Of a stretch of DNA of 54,744 bases, positions 9,085 through 20,500 are shown one piece after another. The notes under the pieces were generated by a model that made no database searches, was not told where the DNA came from, and saw only the letters and a program-made list of their open reading frames with translations. This stretch comes from Acidobacteriota bacterium (GTDB lineage: Bacteria > Acidobacteriota > Terriglobia > Acidiferrales > UBA7541): assembly GCA_003224175.1 (NCBI GenBank), contig QHYQ01000321.1, positions 1 through 54,744 on the forward strand, in the 5' to 3' direction. Position 1 is the stretch's first letter, and each line of letters opens with the position of its first letter. The translations under genes were made by a program, and so were the position numbers.

Positions 9085-9576
9085 TTACAGATCACCGGTG
9101 AACCTGGGCGAACTTACAGCCGGGCGCACCTCGTCGACCGCATTGGCCACCGCAATCGCCAGACCTGCACGCTGCAGGATCGGCAAGTCGGGCAGATCGT
9201 CGCCGATGTAAGCGACTTCGGAATCGCGCACGCTCGCGATTCGCAGAATCTCTTCGTAAGCCCCCAGCTTTTCACCGCGGCCTTGGAAAACAAATTCCAT
9301 TCCCACCTCTTCGGCTCGCCGAGTCATAGCCGCCGATTGCCGCCCCGAGATCACTCCCGTCCGCAATCCCGCCTCGCGCGCTAATTTTAAGCCGGCGCCG
9401 TCTTGTGAATGAAAAGCCTTCATCTCCACCGCCGTGCCGTCGGCCAGCGGCATGAGATAGACCTGCCCGGCGGTAAGTACGCCATCCACATCCATCAGCA
9501 AGACACGGACTTTGCGCGCGCGGGCCGCCACTGCACGCGGGAATCCATTGGAACTGACGCGAATCGTGCGAGCCAA
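9085..9576 (-). CDS. kdsC: 3-deoxy-D-manno-octulosonate 8-phosphate phosphatase, C-terminus probably lost
   Basis: HAD-superfamily phosphatase (subclass III, no cap) that dephosphorylates Kdo-8-P in LPS synthesis. It starts at TTG 9576, with an aggag RBS about 8 nt upstream. Catalytic D29 and D31 lie in LLMDVDGVLTAG; then TGVISGRQSAAM (motif II) and AYIGDDLPDLPIL (motif III). After AVANAVDEVRPAV the protein ends SSPRFTGDL. The usual tail (YVT..GG.GAVRE.), which helps close the active site in this family, is missing. At 163 residues it is a little short. It lies 48 bp downstream of kdsD. Identity is secure; activity of the product is doubtful. Confidence 0.88.
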   Translation of the reverse strand: MARTIRVSSNGFPRAVAARARKVRVLLMDVDGVLTAGQVYLMPLADGTAVEMKAFHSQDGAGLKLAREAGLRTGVISGRQSAAMTRRAEEVGMEFVFQGRGEKLGAYEEILRIASVRDSEVAYIGDDLPDLPILQRAGLAIAVANAVDEVRPAVSSPRFTGDL

Positions 9577-9624
9577 TATCCTGCTCCTCGAAATTGAACT
9601 ATGTGGAAATGGCGATTTGTAAAT

Positions 9625-10584
9625 CTAAAAAAGTTCCAGCGTCCAAAGGTCATGTAGGTGCACAACGCCCGCCACTCGCCGCGCCCCATCGAGCACAACC
9701 ACCGACGTAATTTTGCGCTGCTCCATCAGCCGCAGTGCGGCGCTGGCAAATTCGTCCGAAGCAATAGTCACCGGCTTCCCGGACATACACTCTTCGGCGG
9801 TGAGCTCAAGGACCGCGCCTCGCCGCTTTTGCATCAACCGGCGCAAATCGCCGTCGGTAATAATTCCGGCCAGCGTGCCGCTCGCATCAATCACGGTAGT
9901 CATTCCCAGGCCTTTGCGGCTCATTTCGTAAATGACGTCGGGCATTTTGGCGCTGGGCAACACACTCGGCAGCGCCTCACCCGCGTGCATGAGCTCGCGC
10001 ACGCGGAGGAGCTTCTTGCCCAGCCGCCCGCCCGGATGGAGTGCCGCGAAATCCTCGTGATTGAAGCCCCGCCGCTCGAGCAATGCAATCGCCAGCGCGT
10101 CGCCCAAAGCCATGGCAGCCGTCGTGGATGCGGTAGGCGCCAGGTTCAGCGAGCAGGCCTCTTCGCGCACGCTCGTGTCCAGCACTACATCGCTTGCCTG
10201 CGCCAGAGTGGAGCGCGTGTTTCCGGTAAGGGTCACCAGAGGAAGCCCCAGCCTTTTCATTGTGGCTAAAAGAGCGACAATCTCCTCGGTTTCACCGCCA
10301 TAGGAAACGGCCAGCACGGCATCGCCCGCCAGCAACATTCCCAGGTCGCCATGCAGGGCCTCTGCCGGATGCAGAAAAAGCGAGGGCGTGCCCGTGGACG
10401 AAAACGTCGCTGCAATCTTGCGTCCGATCAATCCTGACTTGCCCATGCCCGTGACCACAACGCGTCCTTTGCACGCGAGCAGCACCTCCACAGCCCGCTC
10501 GAATCCCGCATCGAGACGCTCCTGCAATTCCTTCAGAGCCTCGGCCTCAATGCGTAGAACCCGTCTTGCCGTCTCTAAGCTCAC
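9625..10584 (-). CDS. kdsD: Arabinose-5-phosphate isomerase
   Basis: 319 residues, full length. It interconverts ribulose-5-P and arabinose-5-P, the first step of Kdo synthesis. An N-terminal SIS domain (about 30-170) has VVVTGMGKSGLIGRKIAATF and SYGGETEEI; the LHPGGRLGKKLL segment typical of KdsD/GutQ follows; then two CBS domains (about 205-319; MTTVIDASGTLAGIITDGDL, KITSVVVLDGARRVAGVVHL). The GTG start at 10584 overlaps the stop of kdsA (GTGA), so the two are translationally coupled. It is part of the kdsB-pyrG-kdsA-kdsD-kdsC run. Confidence 0.95.
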   Translation of the reverse strand: MSLETARRVLRIEAEALKELQERLDAGFERAVEVLLACKGRVVVTGMGKSGLIGRKIAATFSSTGTPSLFLHPAEALHGDLGMLLAGDAVLAVSYGGETEEIVALLATMKRLGLPLVTLTGNTRSTLAQASDVVLDTSVREEACSLNLAPTASTTAAMALGDALAIALLERRGFNHEDFAALHPGGRLGKKLLRVRELMHAGEALPSVLPSAKMPDVIYEMSRKGLGMTTVIDASGTLAGIITDGDLRRLMQKRRGAVLELTAEECMSGKPVTIASDEFASAALRLMEQRKITSVVVLDGARRVAGVVHLHDLWTLELF

Positions 10585-11177
10585 GAGAGACTCCAGGACC
10601 GCACCAGCTTCGCGATCGGCTTCAATTTCGCCAGCAGGCCCGGAAGCCGGTCCAGGCGCAGTGCGTTCGAGCCGTCCGATAGCGCCCGCTCGGGTCGCTC
10701 ATGCACCTCGAGAAAGATTCCATCCACGCCCACGGCCGTACCCGCCCGTGCCAGCGGTTCGATAAATTCCGGCTCTCCTCCGCTCGCGTTGCCTTGCCCT
10801 CCCGGCAACTGTACGGAATGCGTCACGTCAAACACCACCGGGCATCCGGTCTTGGCCAGGATGGGAAAGGAGCGCATATCCACCACGAGGTTGTTATATC
10901 CCGGCACTCGGAAGCGAGCTTTGATCTCCCGCAGGATCTCCAAGCCGCCCGCCAGTCCGGGTCCGCGGAACGAGCGCACCGACGAGCGGTTCGCCTTGTC
11001 GTAAGAGGCCTTGAAAATCAGTGGAACTTTGGCCTTCGCTGCTATTTTCACCAGGCGCTCCGCCATTTTCAGAGCGTGTCTCTCGTTCTCGATTACGCAC
11101 GGTCCGGCGATCAGAACCAGCGGCTCGCCAGCGCCGATCCGGAAGGCGCCGATAGAAATCGATCGAAGAAGCGGCAA
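10581..11177 (-). CDS. kdsA: Kdo-8-phosphate synthase with about 80 internal residues missing
   Basis: KdsA condenses PEP with arabinose-5-P. The N-terminal third is canonical (VLIAGPCVIENERHALKMAE, FKASYDKANRSS, SFRGPGLAGGLEILREIK) and the C-terminal third too (GYNNLVVDMRS, VVFDVTHSVQLPGGQG, ALSDGSNALRLDRL). At residues 92/93 (bases 10901/10902) RFRVP runs straight into GYNN. In E. coli KdsA about 80 residues lie here, including the TDVHE, K-K-x-Q-F and RG segments that bind PEP and complete the barrel. The reading frame is kept, so a 198-residue protein is encoded instead of about 275-285. It can hardly be active as written. Either the gene is really deleted or the sequence is misassembled. 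Confidence 0.9.
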   Translation of the reverse strand: MPLLRSISIGAFRIGAGEPLVLIAGPCVIENERHALKMAERLVKIAAKAKVPLIFKASYDKANRSSVRSFRGPGLAGGLEILREIKARFRVPGYNNLVVDMRSFPILAKTGCPVVFDVTHSVQLPGGQGNASGGEPEFIEPLARAGTAVGVDGIFLEVHERPERALSDGSNALRLDRLPGLLAKLKPIAKLVRSWSLS

Positions 11178-11286
11178 GTGAACTTCCGGGCTCCTCAGGA
11201 TTCTAAACTGCTTGCGTTCCTCGGGAGTCTAAGCCTATGCGGGACGCTGCAGATTTGCAATCCGCGCTTTGCGGAAGGAAAGGCCG

Positions 11287-12957
<1,671 letters not shown>

Positions 12958-13055
12958 TTACGCCCCGCTAAAGTCGCCTGCCGGGCGCGAAACTGTCTTT
13001 TTCCTCCTGGGAGAGTAGGTGTACAACGCATTTTACGGAGAAGTGCGGCAGTGTG

Positions 13056-13805
13056 TCAACGCGCCGCCGCGCCGCCGGCCAGCAACTGCTCCACGCGCTT
13101 CACATCTTCCGGGGTATCCACTTCCACGGATTTGTACTCTGTTTCCGCAACGCGAATGCGATAGCCGTTCTCGAGCCACCTAAGCTGCTCGAGCTGTTCG
13201 ATCCGCTCCAGATCACCTTGCGGAAACGTGGCAAATTCTAGAAGAGCCTCGCGCCGGAAGACATAAAGTCCCAAATGTTTCAAATGTTTCGCGTGAACGG
13301 GGCTGCCTCGGTCTCTTACCCATGGTATAGGTGCGCGGGAAAAGTAAAGGGCATTGCCATCGAAGTCCAGAACGGTCTTCACGACGTTCGGGTCCATAAT
13401 CTCCGCGGGATTGGTGATGGGCACGGCCAGCGTACCCACCCTCACATCCTCATCGCCACGGACCGCTTCGATGGCAGCCTCAATGGCGGCAGGCTCGATG
13501 AGCGGCAAATCACCCTGCACGTTGGCCAGAATCTCCGCATCGGGGTGAGCGACAGCCACCTCGGCCACCCGTTCCGTGCCGGAGCGATGGTCGGCGCGCG
13601 TGAGCACAGCCTCCCCGCCGAATGATTTCACTGCCTTGGCGATTCGCTCGTCGTCCGTGGCCACGATAACTCTGGAAACCAGGCTGGTACGACGCACTCG
13701 CTCCCACACTCTCTCGATCATCGGCTTTCCCGCGATGGAAATGAGCGGCTTGCCGGGAAGGCGGGTCGATGCATAACGTGCCGGAATCACAGCCAGAATT
13801 TTCAT
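13056..13805 (-). CDS. kdsB: CMP-Kdo synthetase (3-deoxy-manno-octulosonate cytidylyltransferase)
   Basis: 249 residues, full length. It activates Kdo with CTP before transfer to lipid A. Motifs: ILAVIPARYASTRLPGKPL (nucleotide loop), MIERVWERV, VIVATDDERI, ANVQGDLPLIEP, YFSRAPIPW, HLGLYVFRREAL and YKSVEVDTPEDV. The ATG at 13805 is preferred; a TTG two codons upstream (13811) is also possible. It is the first gene of the minus-strand Kdo operon, divergent from the VWA genes. Confidence 0.95.
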   Translation of the reverse strand: MKILAVIPARYASTRLPGKPLISIAGKPMIERVWERVRRTSLVSRVIVATDDERIAKAVKSFGGEAVLTRADHRSGTERVAEVAVAHPDAEILANVQGDLPLIEPAAIEAAIEAVRGDEDVRVGTLAVPITNPAEIMDPNVVKTVLDFDGNALYFSRAPIPWVRDRGSPVHAKHLKHLGLYVFRREALLEFATFPQGDLERIEQLEQLRWLENGYRIRVAETEYKSVEVDTPEDVKRVEQLLAGGAAAR

Positions 13806-14004
13806 CGGCAAGAGGTTCTTCGCTGCTTCCGATCGGGTCTCTAGATTGTCTCTCTCGTGTTTTTATTCATCTTAATGGTTGATGCCCGTCGCGACGATGC
13901 TAGCATAAGCGGCGCGAGCCCCGTTCATGGTCTTGGCTGCAGCGCTCGCCGGTGCAGGGTCATCGCTACAGTGATAGCTCGGGACATCTACAGGAAGCGC
14001 AGCC

Positions 14005-14032
14005 TTGCACATGCCCTTTCTAGTGCTAAAAT
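14005..14032 (+). promoter_or_regulatory. Predicted sigma-70-like promoter for the VWA genes
   Basis: TTGCAC (14005-14010), 16 bp spacer, TAAAAT (14027-14032), then 51 bp to the ATG at 14084, which has ggaggtgg at about 14070 as RBS. The -10 box is a good match; the -35 box shares only TTG with the consensus. The wider divergent region 13812-14083 holds nothing else I recognise. Confidence 0.45.
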
Positions 14033-14083
14033 GGCCCAGTTATACCCCGCAGCCGCCCGGCCAGGTCCGGGAGGTGGTTTCTG

Positions 14084-15004
14084 ATGCCAATAGGTAAAGG
14101 AGAACGGCTGCCGTACTTGGCTCTCCTCGCACTTATTCTGTCTACAGCCCCCGTATTGGCACAGGTAACCGGTCCCGAAGCTCCAAATCCATCTTACGAA
14201 CCCGATATCAAGAAATCCGCCAGCATCAAGATGAACGTCGAGATGGCCCTGGTCAACGTGACCGTCACGGATCCTTACAGTCGCCTGGTTACCGGCTTGG
14301 ACAAGGAAAACTTTCGCCTTTACGAAGACGGCATCGAACAGGAAATCTCCGCCTTCTCCAGCGAAGATGTGCCCATCTCCATTGGCTTGATCTTCGATAT
14401 GAGCGGCAGCATGGCCGATAAGGTTGACAAGGCCCGCCAGGCCGCCGTTCAGTTCCTGCGCACGGCCAATCCACGCGACGAGTTTTTCTTGGTCAGCTTC
14501 AATGATCGCGCCGAGCTGACCAGCCGCTTCACCTCCAGCATCGAAGAGCTCGAGAATCGCATGATGTTCACCATCGCCAAGGGCCGCACCGCCCTTCTGG
14601 ATGCCATTTATCTCGGCTTGAGCCAGATGAGGGGTGCAAAGAACGGCAAGCGTGCCTTGCTCATCATCTCCGATGGGGGCGATAATCATAGTCGCTACAA
14701 CGAAGCGGACATCCGGAACTTCCTGAAAGAAGCAGACTGCCAGCTCTACGCCATGGGAGTTTTTGATGTCAACGATATGGGGCGAACCACCGAGGAGCGC
14801 TACGGACCCAGCCTCCTTTCAGAACTCGCTGAAATGACCGGGGGGCGCGTCTTCCCTGTCTCCAGCCTGGGCGATTTGCCCGATATTGCCGCCAAGCCAG
14901 CGCCCCTCGCAGCCTTCTGCCCCTCAAGCTCCCTTGGAGGGCCCGGACTATTCCATCAAGAAGGACGTAAATCTGGTCGTCCTGCACGTCTCCGTCGTGA
15001 ATGA
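14084..15004 (+). CDS. VWFA-domain secreted protein, C-terminus replaced by out-of-frame sequence
   Basis: Signal peptide (1-26, ALLALILSTAPVLAQ), a short beta domain (NVEMALVNVTVTDPYSRLVT) and a von Willebrand A domain with the MIDAS motif DMSGS (IGLIFDMSGSMADKV) and SDGGDN. This is the VWFA layout common in Acidobacteria, where the protein continues after the A domain with a beta tail of about 50-60 residues. Here homology stops at LPDIAAK (about 14895). The last residues (PAPLAAFCPSSSLGGPG...) are the next gene's N-terminal linker read in the wrong frame. Binding partner unknown; exported. Confidence 0.8.
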   Translation: MPIGKGERLPYLALLALILSTAPVLAQVTGPEAPNPSYEPDIKKSASIKMNVEMALVNVTVTDPYSRLVTGLDKENFRLYEDGIEQEISAFSSEDVPISIGLIFDMSGSMADKVDKARQAAVQFLRTANPRDEFFLVSFNDRAELTSRFTSSIEELENRMMFTIAKGRTALLDAIYLGLSQMRGAKNGKRALLIISDGGDNHSRYNEADIRNFLKEADCQLYAMGVFDVNDMGRTTEERYGPSLLSELAEMTGGRVFPVSSLGDLPDIAAKPAPLAAFCPSSSLGGPGLFHQEGRKSGRPARLRRE

Positions 15005-15821
15005 TCGCGGGCAGTTCGTCCCCGGCCTGAAGCAGGGCGATTTCCGCGTCCTGGAAGACAAGGCCGACCAGAAGATCTCCGTCTTCAGCCAGGAAGATGT
15101 GCCCGTAAGCATGGGCTTGGTGATCGACAATAGCGGCAGCATGCGCGACAAACGATCCCAGGTAAACGCCGCTGCTTTGACGCTGGTGAAAACCAGCAAT
15201 CCTCAGGATGAGGCCTTTGTCGTTAACTTCAACGATGATTTTTATCTGGACACGGTCCACGACTTCACCAACGACGTCAACGAAATGAAAGACGCCCTGG
15301 AACGCATTGACGCCCGCGGCAGTACCGCGCTCTACGATGCCGTGATCGGATCCCTCGATCATCTGAGGAAGGGTGCTAGGGACAAGAAAGTGCTGCTGGT
15401 GGTCACCGACGGCGTGGACAACGCCAGCCGCCGCACCCTGGCCAACTCTGTGCAGGAGGCCCAGCGCTCCGACGCCTTGATTTATTCCGTCGGAATCTTC
15501 AGCGATGACGATATCAAGCACAACCGCGGCGACATGAAAAAGGCGCAGCGCGCGCTTACCGAATTGGCCACGTCAACCGGCGGGCTCGCCTTCTTCCCCG
15601 AAAACGTCGCGGACACCGAAGCTATTTGCTCGCAAATTGCCCGTGATATCCGCAATCAGTACACCGTAGCCTATTACCCCACCAACTCGGCTCGCGACGG
15701 TACTTATCGCACCGTGCAGATCAGCGTGGCTCCGCAGCGCGGCTACGGTAAGCTTCAGGTACGCACTCGCACTGGATACTATGCGCGCGGCCCGGCTCTC
15801 ACTGCCGGTGCCGGCAATTGA
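14886..15821 (+). CDS. VWFA-domain secreted protein, signal peptide lost
   Basis: Second tandem VWA protein, a paralogue of its neighbour. It reads a Pro/Gln/Ser-rich linker (about 14895-14945), the beta domain (LVVLHVSVVNDRGQFVPGL), an A domain with MIDAS DNSGS (MGLVIDNSGSMRDK) and TDGVDN, and the full beta tail ending in RNQYTVAYYPTN and VRTRTGYYARG. The TTG at 14886 opens the frame, but there is no signal peptide and no RBS, and the start lies inside the first gene. The real N-terminus seems to have been lost together with the first gene's C-terminus in one deletion near 14895. Confidence 0.8.
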   Translation: MPPSQRPSQPSAPQAPLEGPDYSIKKDVNLVVLHVSVVNDRGQFVPGLKQGDFRVLEDKADQKISVFSQEDVPVSMGLVIDNSGSMRDKRSQVNAAALTLVKTSNPQDEAFVVNFNDDFYLDTVHDFTNDVNEMKDALERIDARGSTALYDAVIGSLDHLRKGARDKKVLLVVTDGVDNASRRTLANSVQEAQRSDALIYSVGIFSDDDIKHNRGDMKKAQRALTELATSTGGLAFFPENVADTEAICSQIARDIRNQYTVAYYPTNSARDGTYRTVQISVAPQRGYGKLQVRTRTGYYARGPALTAGAGN

Positions 15822-15838
15822 TTATCCGATCAGGCCTC

Positions 15839-15872
15839 TGCGAAAAGGCACCAACAGGATGCGCTTTTCGCA
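15839..15872. terminator. Inverted repeat between convergent genes, possible bidirectional terminator
   Basis: Perfect 9-bp inverted repeat TGCGAAAAG (15839-15847) / CTTTTCGCA (15864-15872) with a 16-nt loop, 18 bp after the VWA stop and followed by gttaaaaaag. It lies in the 185-bp gap between convergent VWA and deoB genes. The stem is AT-rich in the middle and the loop is long, so the call is tentative. Confidence 0.35.
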
Positions 15873-16005
15873 GTTAAAAAAGTCATCCCCAGCGAGCACC
15901 GCGAGGGATCTCTCTGAGTTTCGATTCGCGCGCACGCTTGTAGTTCGGTGGTTCCGCGCCTTCTTGCAGGAGACCCGAGGCCTTCCGACTACCTTTGGCT
16001 TTCCT

Positions 16006-17187
16006 TCATCCGCTGCCATCAATCTGCGCCAGAAAGCTCACGCCATGAGGAATGTGTCCGCCGAAGTTGTGCGCCACCGTCTGCCCCATATCCGCTAGCG
16101 TAGCGCGCACGCCTAAATTCGCGCCCTGCTGCCCTCCCGGGCTGTAAGCGAGGATCGGCACGTACTCCCGAGAATGGTCCGTGGTGGGCCAGGCGGGATC
16201 GGGATCGCAACCATGATCCGCGGTGATCAGAACCAGATCGGATTGCTCCAAGCCTGAGAGCAGCGGCGCAAGCCCACAGTCGAACTCCTCGAGCGAGCGC
16301 GCAAATCCCTCCACGTCCTTCCGATGCCCATACAGCATGTCGAAATCGACCAGGTTCGAAAAAATCACTCCGGTTGGCTGGGACGCCAAAGCCATGCGCA
16401 ATTGTTTCATCCCATCGGCGTTGTTTTTCGTGGAGACGCAGCTTCCCCTGCCCCGGCCATTATAAATGTCGTGGATCTTTCCGATCTCCAATAGAGGAAC
16501 GTTGCGCTCCGCTAGCACGTCCAGCAACATCGGCCGGGGTGGATCTACCGCGTAATCGTGGCGGCGTTCCGTGCGGCGGAAATTTCCAGGCGCGCCCGTA
16601 AACGGCCGGGCGATCACGCGGCCCACGCGGTGAGGTCCATCCAGAATTTTTCGTGCGATTTCGCAGTAGCGGTAAAGGTCCTTAACTGGAATCACATCTT
16701 CGTGCGCGGCAATCTGGAACACGCTGTCGCCGGAGGTGTACACGATCGGGTAACCCGTGCGCATGTGCTCCGCACCCAGTTCCTTGAGAATCTCCGTGCC
16801 GCTTGCCGCCCTATTGCCGAGCGTCTTGCGCCCGATGGCGCGCTCGAAAGCTTGCATCACTTCGGGCGGAAAGCCCTGTGGGTACACCGGAAAGGCCCTC
16901 TCCAGCCAGATTCCCGCCATTTCCCAATGACCCGTCGTCGTGTCTTTCCCGGGAGAGCGCGTGGCGCCTTTGCCAAAGCAGCCGCTTGGCGCGCTCACCG
17001 GCGACAAATTCGCCAGCGGCTCGATATTCGCGAGCCCCAGCCGAACGAGGTTCGGAATCGCCAGCGGCCGGGACTGTGCTATGTGCCCCAGGGTATTCCG
17101 GCCCGCATCGCCATATTGCTCGGCATCGGGCAGCGCGCCGATGCCCACGCTATCGAGCACCACCCACACAATTCGAGAAAATGGCAT
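16006..17187 (-). CDS. deoB: Phosphopentomutase
   Basis: 393 residues, full length. It interconverts (deoxy)ribose-1-P and -5-P in nucleoside salvage. It belongs to the alkaline-phosphatase superfamily with two metals. Motifs: IVWVVLDSVGIGALPDAEQY (metal Asp), KDTTTGHWEMAG (phosphorylated Thr), TSGDSVFQIAAHE, VIARPFTGAPGNFRRT and LITADHGCDPDPAWPTTDHS (metal Asp/His). Single gene, convergent with the VWA genes and divergent from uvrA. Confidence 0.95.
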   Translation of the reverse strand: MPFSRIVWVVLDSVGIGALPDAEQYGDAGRNTLGHIAQSRPLAIPNLVRLGLANIEPLANLSPVSAPSGCFGKGATRSPGKDTTTGHWEMAGIWLERAFPVYPQGFPPEVMQAFERAIGRKTLGNRAASGTEILKELGAEHMRTGYPIVYTSGDSVFQIAAHEDVIPVKDLYRYCEIARKILDGPHRVGRVIARPFTGAPGNFRRTERRHDYAVDPPRPMLLDVLAERNVPLLEIGKIHDIYNGRGRGSCVSTKNNADGMKQLRMALASQPTGVIFSNLVDFDMLYGHRKDVEGFARSLEEFDCGLAPLLSGLEQSDLVLITADHGCDPDPAWPTTDHSREYVPILAYSPGGQQGANLGVRATLADMGQTVAHNFGGHIPHGVSFLAQIDGSG

Positions 17188-17259
17188 TCCCGCCTCTGAA
17201 GTGCCTGCTAGCGTAGCTAGTATGACGGAAATGGGCTTGCGTGAGCTGAGCCCGTGTTG

Positions 17260-17350
17260 GTGTCATTCTGAGCGAAGCGTCCCGGCGTGGCTCTCGCAGA
17301 AATCGGTTTTACGATTTCCGGCCGGGACGCGAAGTCGAAAATCCCTCTTC
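17260..17350. repeat. Dispersed repeat family 3, copy interrupted by a nested hairpin
   Basis: The gap 17188-17531 between divergent deoB and uvrA holds a copy of the gtgtcattctgagcgaagc repeat also seen at 27041 and 51636. Here the element is split after agcgaagc by a 50-bp nested hairpin: GTCCCGGC (17279-17286) pairs with GCCGGGAC (17321-17328), and inside it GAAATCG (17299-17305) pairs with CGATTTC (17312-17318). The repeat then resumes as gcgaagtcgaaaatccctc. Further on (17380-17410) agcgcctat occurs twice. Function unknown. Confidence 0.7.
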
Positions 17351-17531
17351 GATTCTGCCGGGCCCGGCAACGATTTAGCCAGCGCCTATTAGATTTGGCG
17401 AGCGCCTATCACTAGGACCCGAACCCCTTTCGAGCGGACATCTTCGTCGTGTTGGCCGCGCGCACGACCATTGCCGGTCCCGCCGCCGCGTCGTATAATT
17501 TTTTGTTTAGGCTTCCCCTAAAATTCCGGCT

Positions 17532-20500
17532 GTGCAGGAACCTGTGCCAGATAAGCTCGAAGACAAGCCCGCAATTGCCGACGAACCCGCGTTCATTGCC
17601 GTTTCCGGCGCGCGCGTACATAACCTCAAAAACATCAGTCTTGAGATCCCTCACAACGCCATAACCGTGGTCACGGGCGTATCGGGATCGGGTAAATCCA
17701 GCCTGGCCTTCGATACGATCTACGCCGAAGGCCAGCGTCGTTATATCGAATCGCTCTCCGCCTACGCTCGGCAATTCCTCGAGCGCATTGAAAAGCCCGA
17801 TGTGGACGAAATTTCGGGCATCGCCCCGGCCATCGCCATCAAGCAAAAAAACGCTACCCGCAATCCGCGATCCACCGTCGCGACCGCCACGGAGATTTAC
17901 GATTACCTGCGCCTACTTTATGCCCGTGCCGGCCGCACTTTCTGCACGCGTTGCGGCAGCGAGGTCCGCCGCGACACCATCGATTCCATCACCGCGCGTG
18001 TCCTGGCGCTCGAACCAGGCCTCAGATTCTATGTGATCTACCGCCTCGTCATTCCTGAGCCCGCCAAAAAACCGGGCTCGCGAAAATCCGCCCGGCCCGC
18101 GGCCGAAAGCGTGCAGCAAGCCTTGCTCGATCTTCAGAAGCGGGGATTCAACCGCCTTTATCAAGCGGGCCGAATCCACGAATTCTCTTCTCCGGAAACC
18201 CTTCTCGATCTGGATTTCTCGCAACCCATCTACGTGCTCGTGGATCGCCTCACCGTATCTCCGGAAATCCGCTCCCGCCTGGCCGACTCCGTCGAAATCT
18301 GTTATCGCGAAGGCAAGGGAGAAGCCATCCTCGAATTTCTGCCCTCAGAAGCGCCCGCAGAAATGCCCCGGGAAATGAACGTCGCGCCCGATTCGGCCAT
18401 TGATTCCGCCCCGCAGGCCGCGCCCGGCCGCCTCGTCTTCAGCGATCGGTTTGAGTGCAAGAAATGCGGCCTCGCGTATCAGGAGCCGGAACCGCGCCTG
18501 TTTTCGTTCAACAATCCCTACGGCGCTTGTCCGCGCTGTCAGGGATTCGGCAATACCATCGATTTCGATCTCGACTTAGTCATCCCCGATCGCGGCAAGT
18601 CCATCAACGAAGGCGCCATTCAACCCTGGACCAAGCCGCGTTATCGCCCGCTTTGGCAGGACCTCAAACGCTTCGCCCGCGCGCGCGGAATTCCTTTGGA
18701 TGTGCCTTTCCGGCAACTCACTGCCGAACAGAGAGAGGGCATCATCGAAGGCGATCGCGACGCCGGATTCCCCGGAGTCAAGGGCTTCTTCGCCTGGCTC
18801 GAAAGAAAGAAATACAAGCTGCACGTTCGCGTCTTCCTCAGCCGCTACCGAGGTTATGCCACCTGTCCTGACTGCGGGGGCACGCGGCTTCGCGCCGAGG
18901 CCCGCGCGGTGCGCATCCATGGCAAATCAATTACCGAGGTCTCCTCGCTGACGGTTGCCGAAGCGCGCCAATTTTTCGATTCGCTCGAGTTGGCGCCTGA
19001 GGCGGCGGCCATCGCGGAGAGAATCCTGCAGGAAATTCAGCAGCGCCTTCGCTTTTTAGAGCAGGTGGGACTCGAATATCTCACGCTCGATCGCCTCACC
19101 TCCACGCTTTCCGGCGGCGAAGCGCAGCGCATTCAGCTCGCCACCTCCTTGGGCTCTCAGTTGGTGGGCGCTCTCTATGTGCTCGATGAGCCTTCCATTG
19201 GCCTGCATCCCCGCGATACGCACCGGCTGATCGAAATTCTCAAAAGCCTCCGCGACTTGGGAAACACCATCCTGGTGGTCGAACACGATGCCGAAACTAT
19301 AGCCGCCTCGGACTACGTTCTCGATCTTGGGCCCGGCGCTGGCGAGTTGGGGGGCAAGCTGCTCTTCTGCGGCCCGCGCGAGCATCTCCTCGATGCGCCG
19401 GATTCGCTCACCGCGCGCTATCTCAGCGGCGAACTGCGCATTCCCGTGCCTTCGCTGCGCCACAAGCCTTCTCGTCGTTTTCTGCGCATATTCGGCGCGC
19501 GCGCGCATAACTTGCGCAATATCGACGTCATGTTCCCGCTCGGCACTATGGTCGCCGTGACTGGCGTCTCCGGCTCCGGCAAATCCACGTTGATTTATGA
19601 CGTACTCTACAAAGCTCTGGAAGCCAAGCGCGCGGGCGTCAATTTCAAGGAGCTCTGCGAGCGTATCGAGGGCGATGCGCTCCTCGAACAAATTGTTCTG
19701 GTCGATCAATCTCCCATCGGCCGCACCCCTCGCTCCAATCCCGCCACCTACTTGAAGGCCTTCGATTCCATACGCGATGTCTTCGCGGCTACCCCCGACG
19801 CAAAGCGCCGGGGCTTTACCGCCGGCCATTTTTCTTTCAACATCCCCGGCGGCCGCTGCGAAGCCTGCCAGGGCGATGGCACGGTCACCGTCGAGATGCA
19901 GTTTCTCGCCGATGTCGAACTCATCTGTGAGGAATGCCGCGGCACTCGCTTCAAGAGCGCCGTGCTGGAAGTGCGCTATCGCGATAAAAACATCCACGAA
20001 GTGCTCGGCCTCACCGTGCGCGAGGCCTTGCATTTTTTCGCCGCCGTCCCCCGCGTGATTTCCAAACTCAAAATCCTCGATGAGGTAGGTCTCGGATATC
20101 TGCGCTTGGGACAATCGGCCACCACGCTTTCCGGAGGCGAAGCGCAGCGGCTGAAGCTCGCCGCTCACCTCATTCACACTGCGAATCCCGGCGTTCTTTA
20201 CATTTTCGACGAACCGACTACGGGATTGCATTTCGACGACATTCAAAAGCTTCTTACCGCCTTCCGCAAACTCCTCGACGGCGGAGCCTCGCTCGTGGTC
20301 ATCGAGCACAATATGGACGTCATCAAATCAGCCGATTGGGTGATCGATTTAGGCCCCGAAGGCGGCGCGCAGGGCGGCACGATCATAGCCACGGGAACTC
20401 CTGAGCAAGTCGCGCGCAACCCGCACTCCTACACCGGCAAATATCTGGCCCGCGCCCTCAAGAATCACAATAATGGCCGGGGGCACGCGCGGGCTTCTTC

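Noticed and set aside
14084-15821. VWA pair as part of a MoxR-type or ternary defence/chaperone system
   Set aside because: No AAA+ ATPase or membrane partner adjoins; both are exported VWFA proteins common in this phylum.
19056-20309. Long open frame (417 codons) antisense to uvrA
   Set aside because: Wholly opposite to conserved uvrA coding; sequence without family features, typical high-GC shadow.
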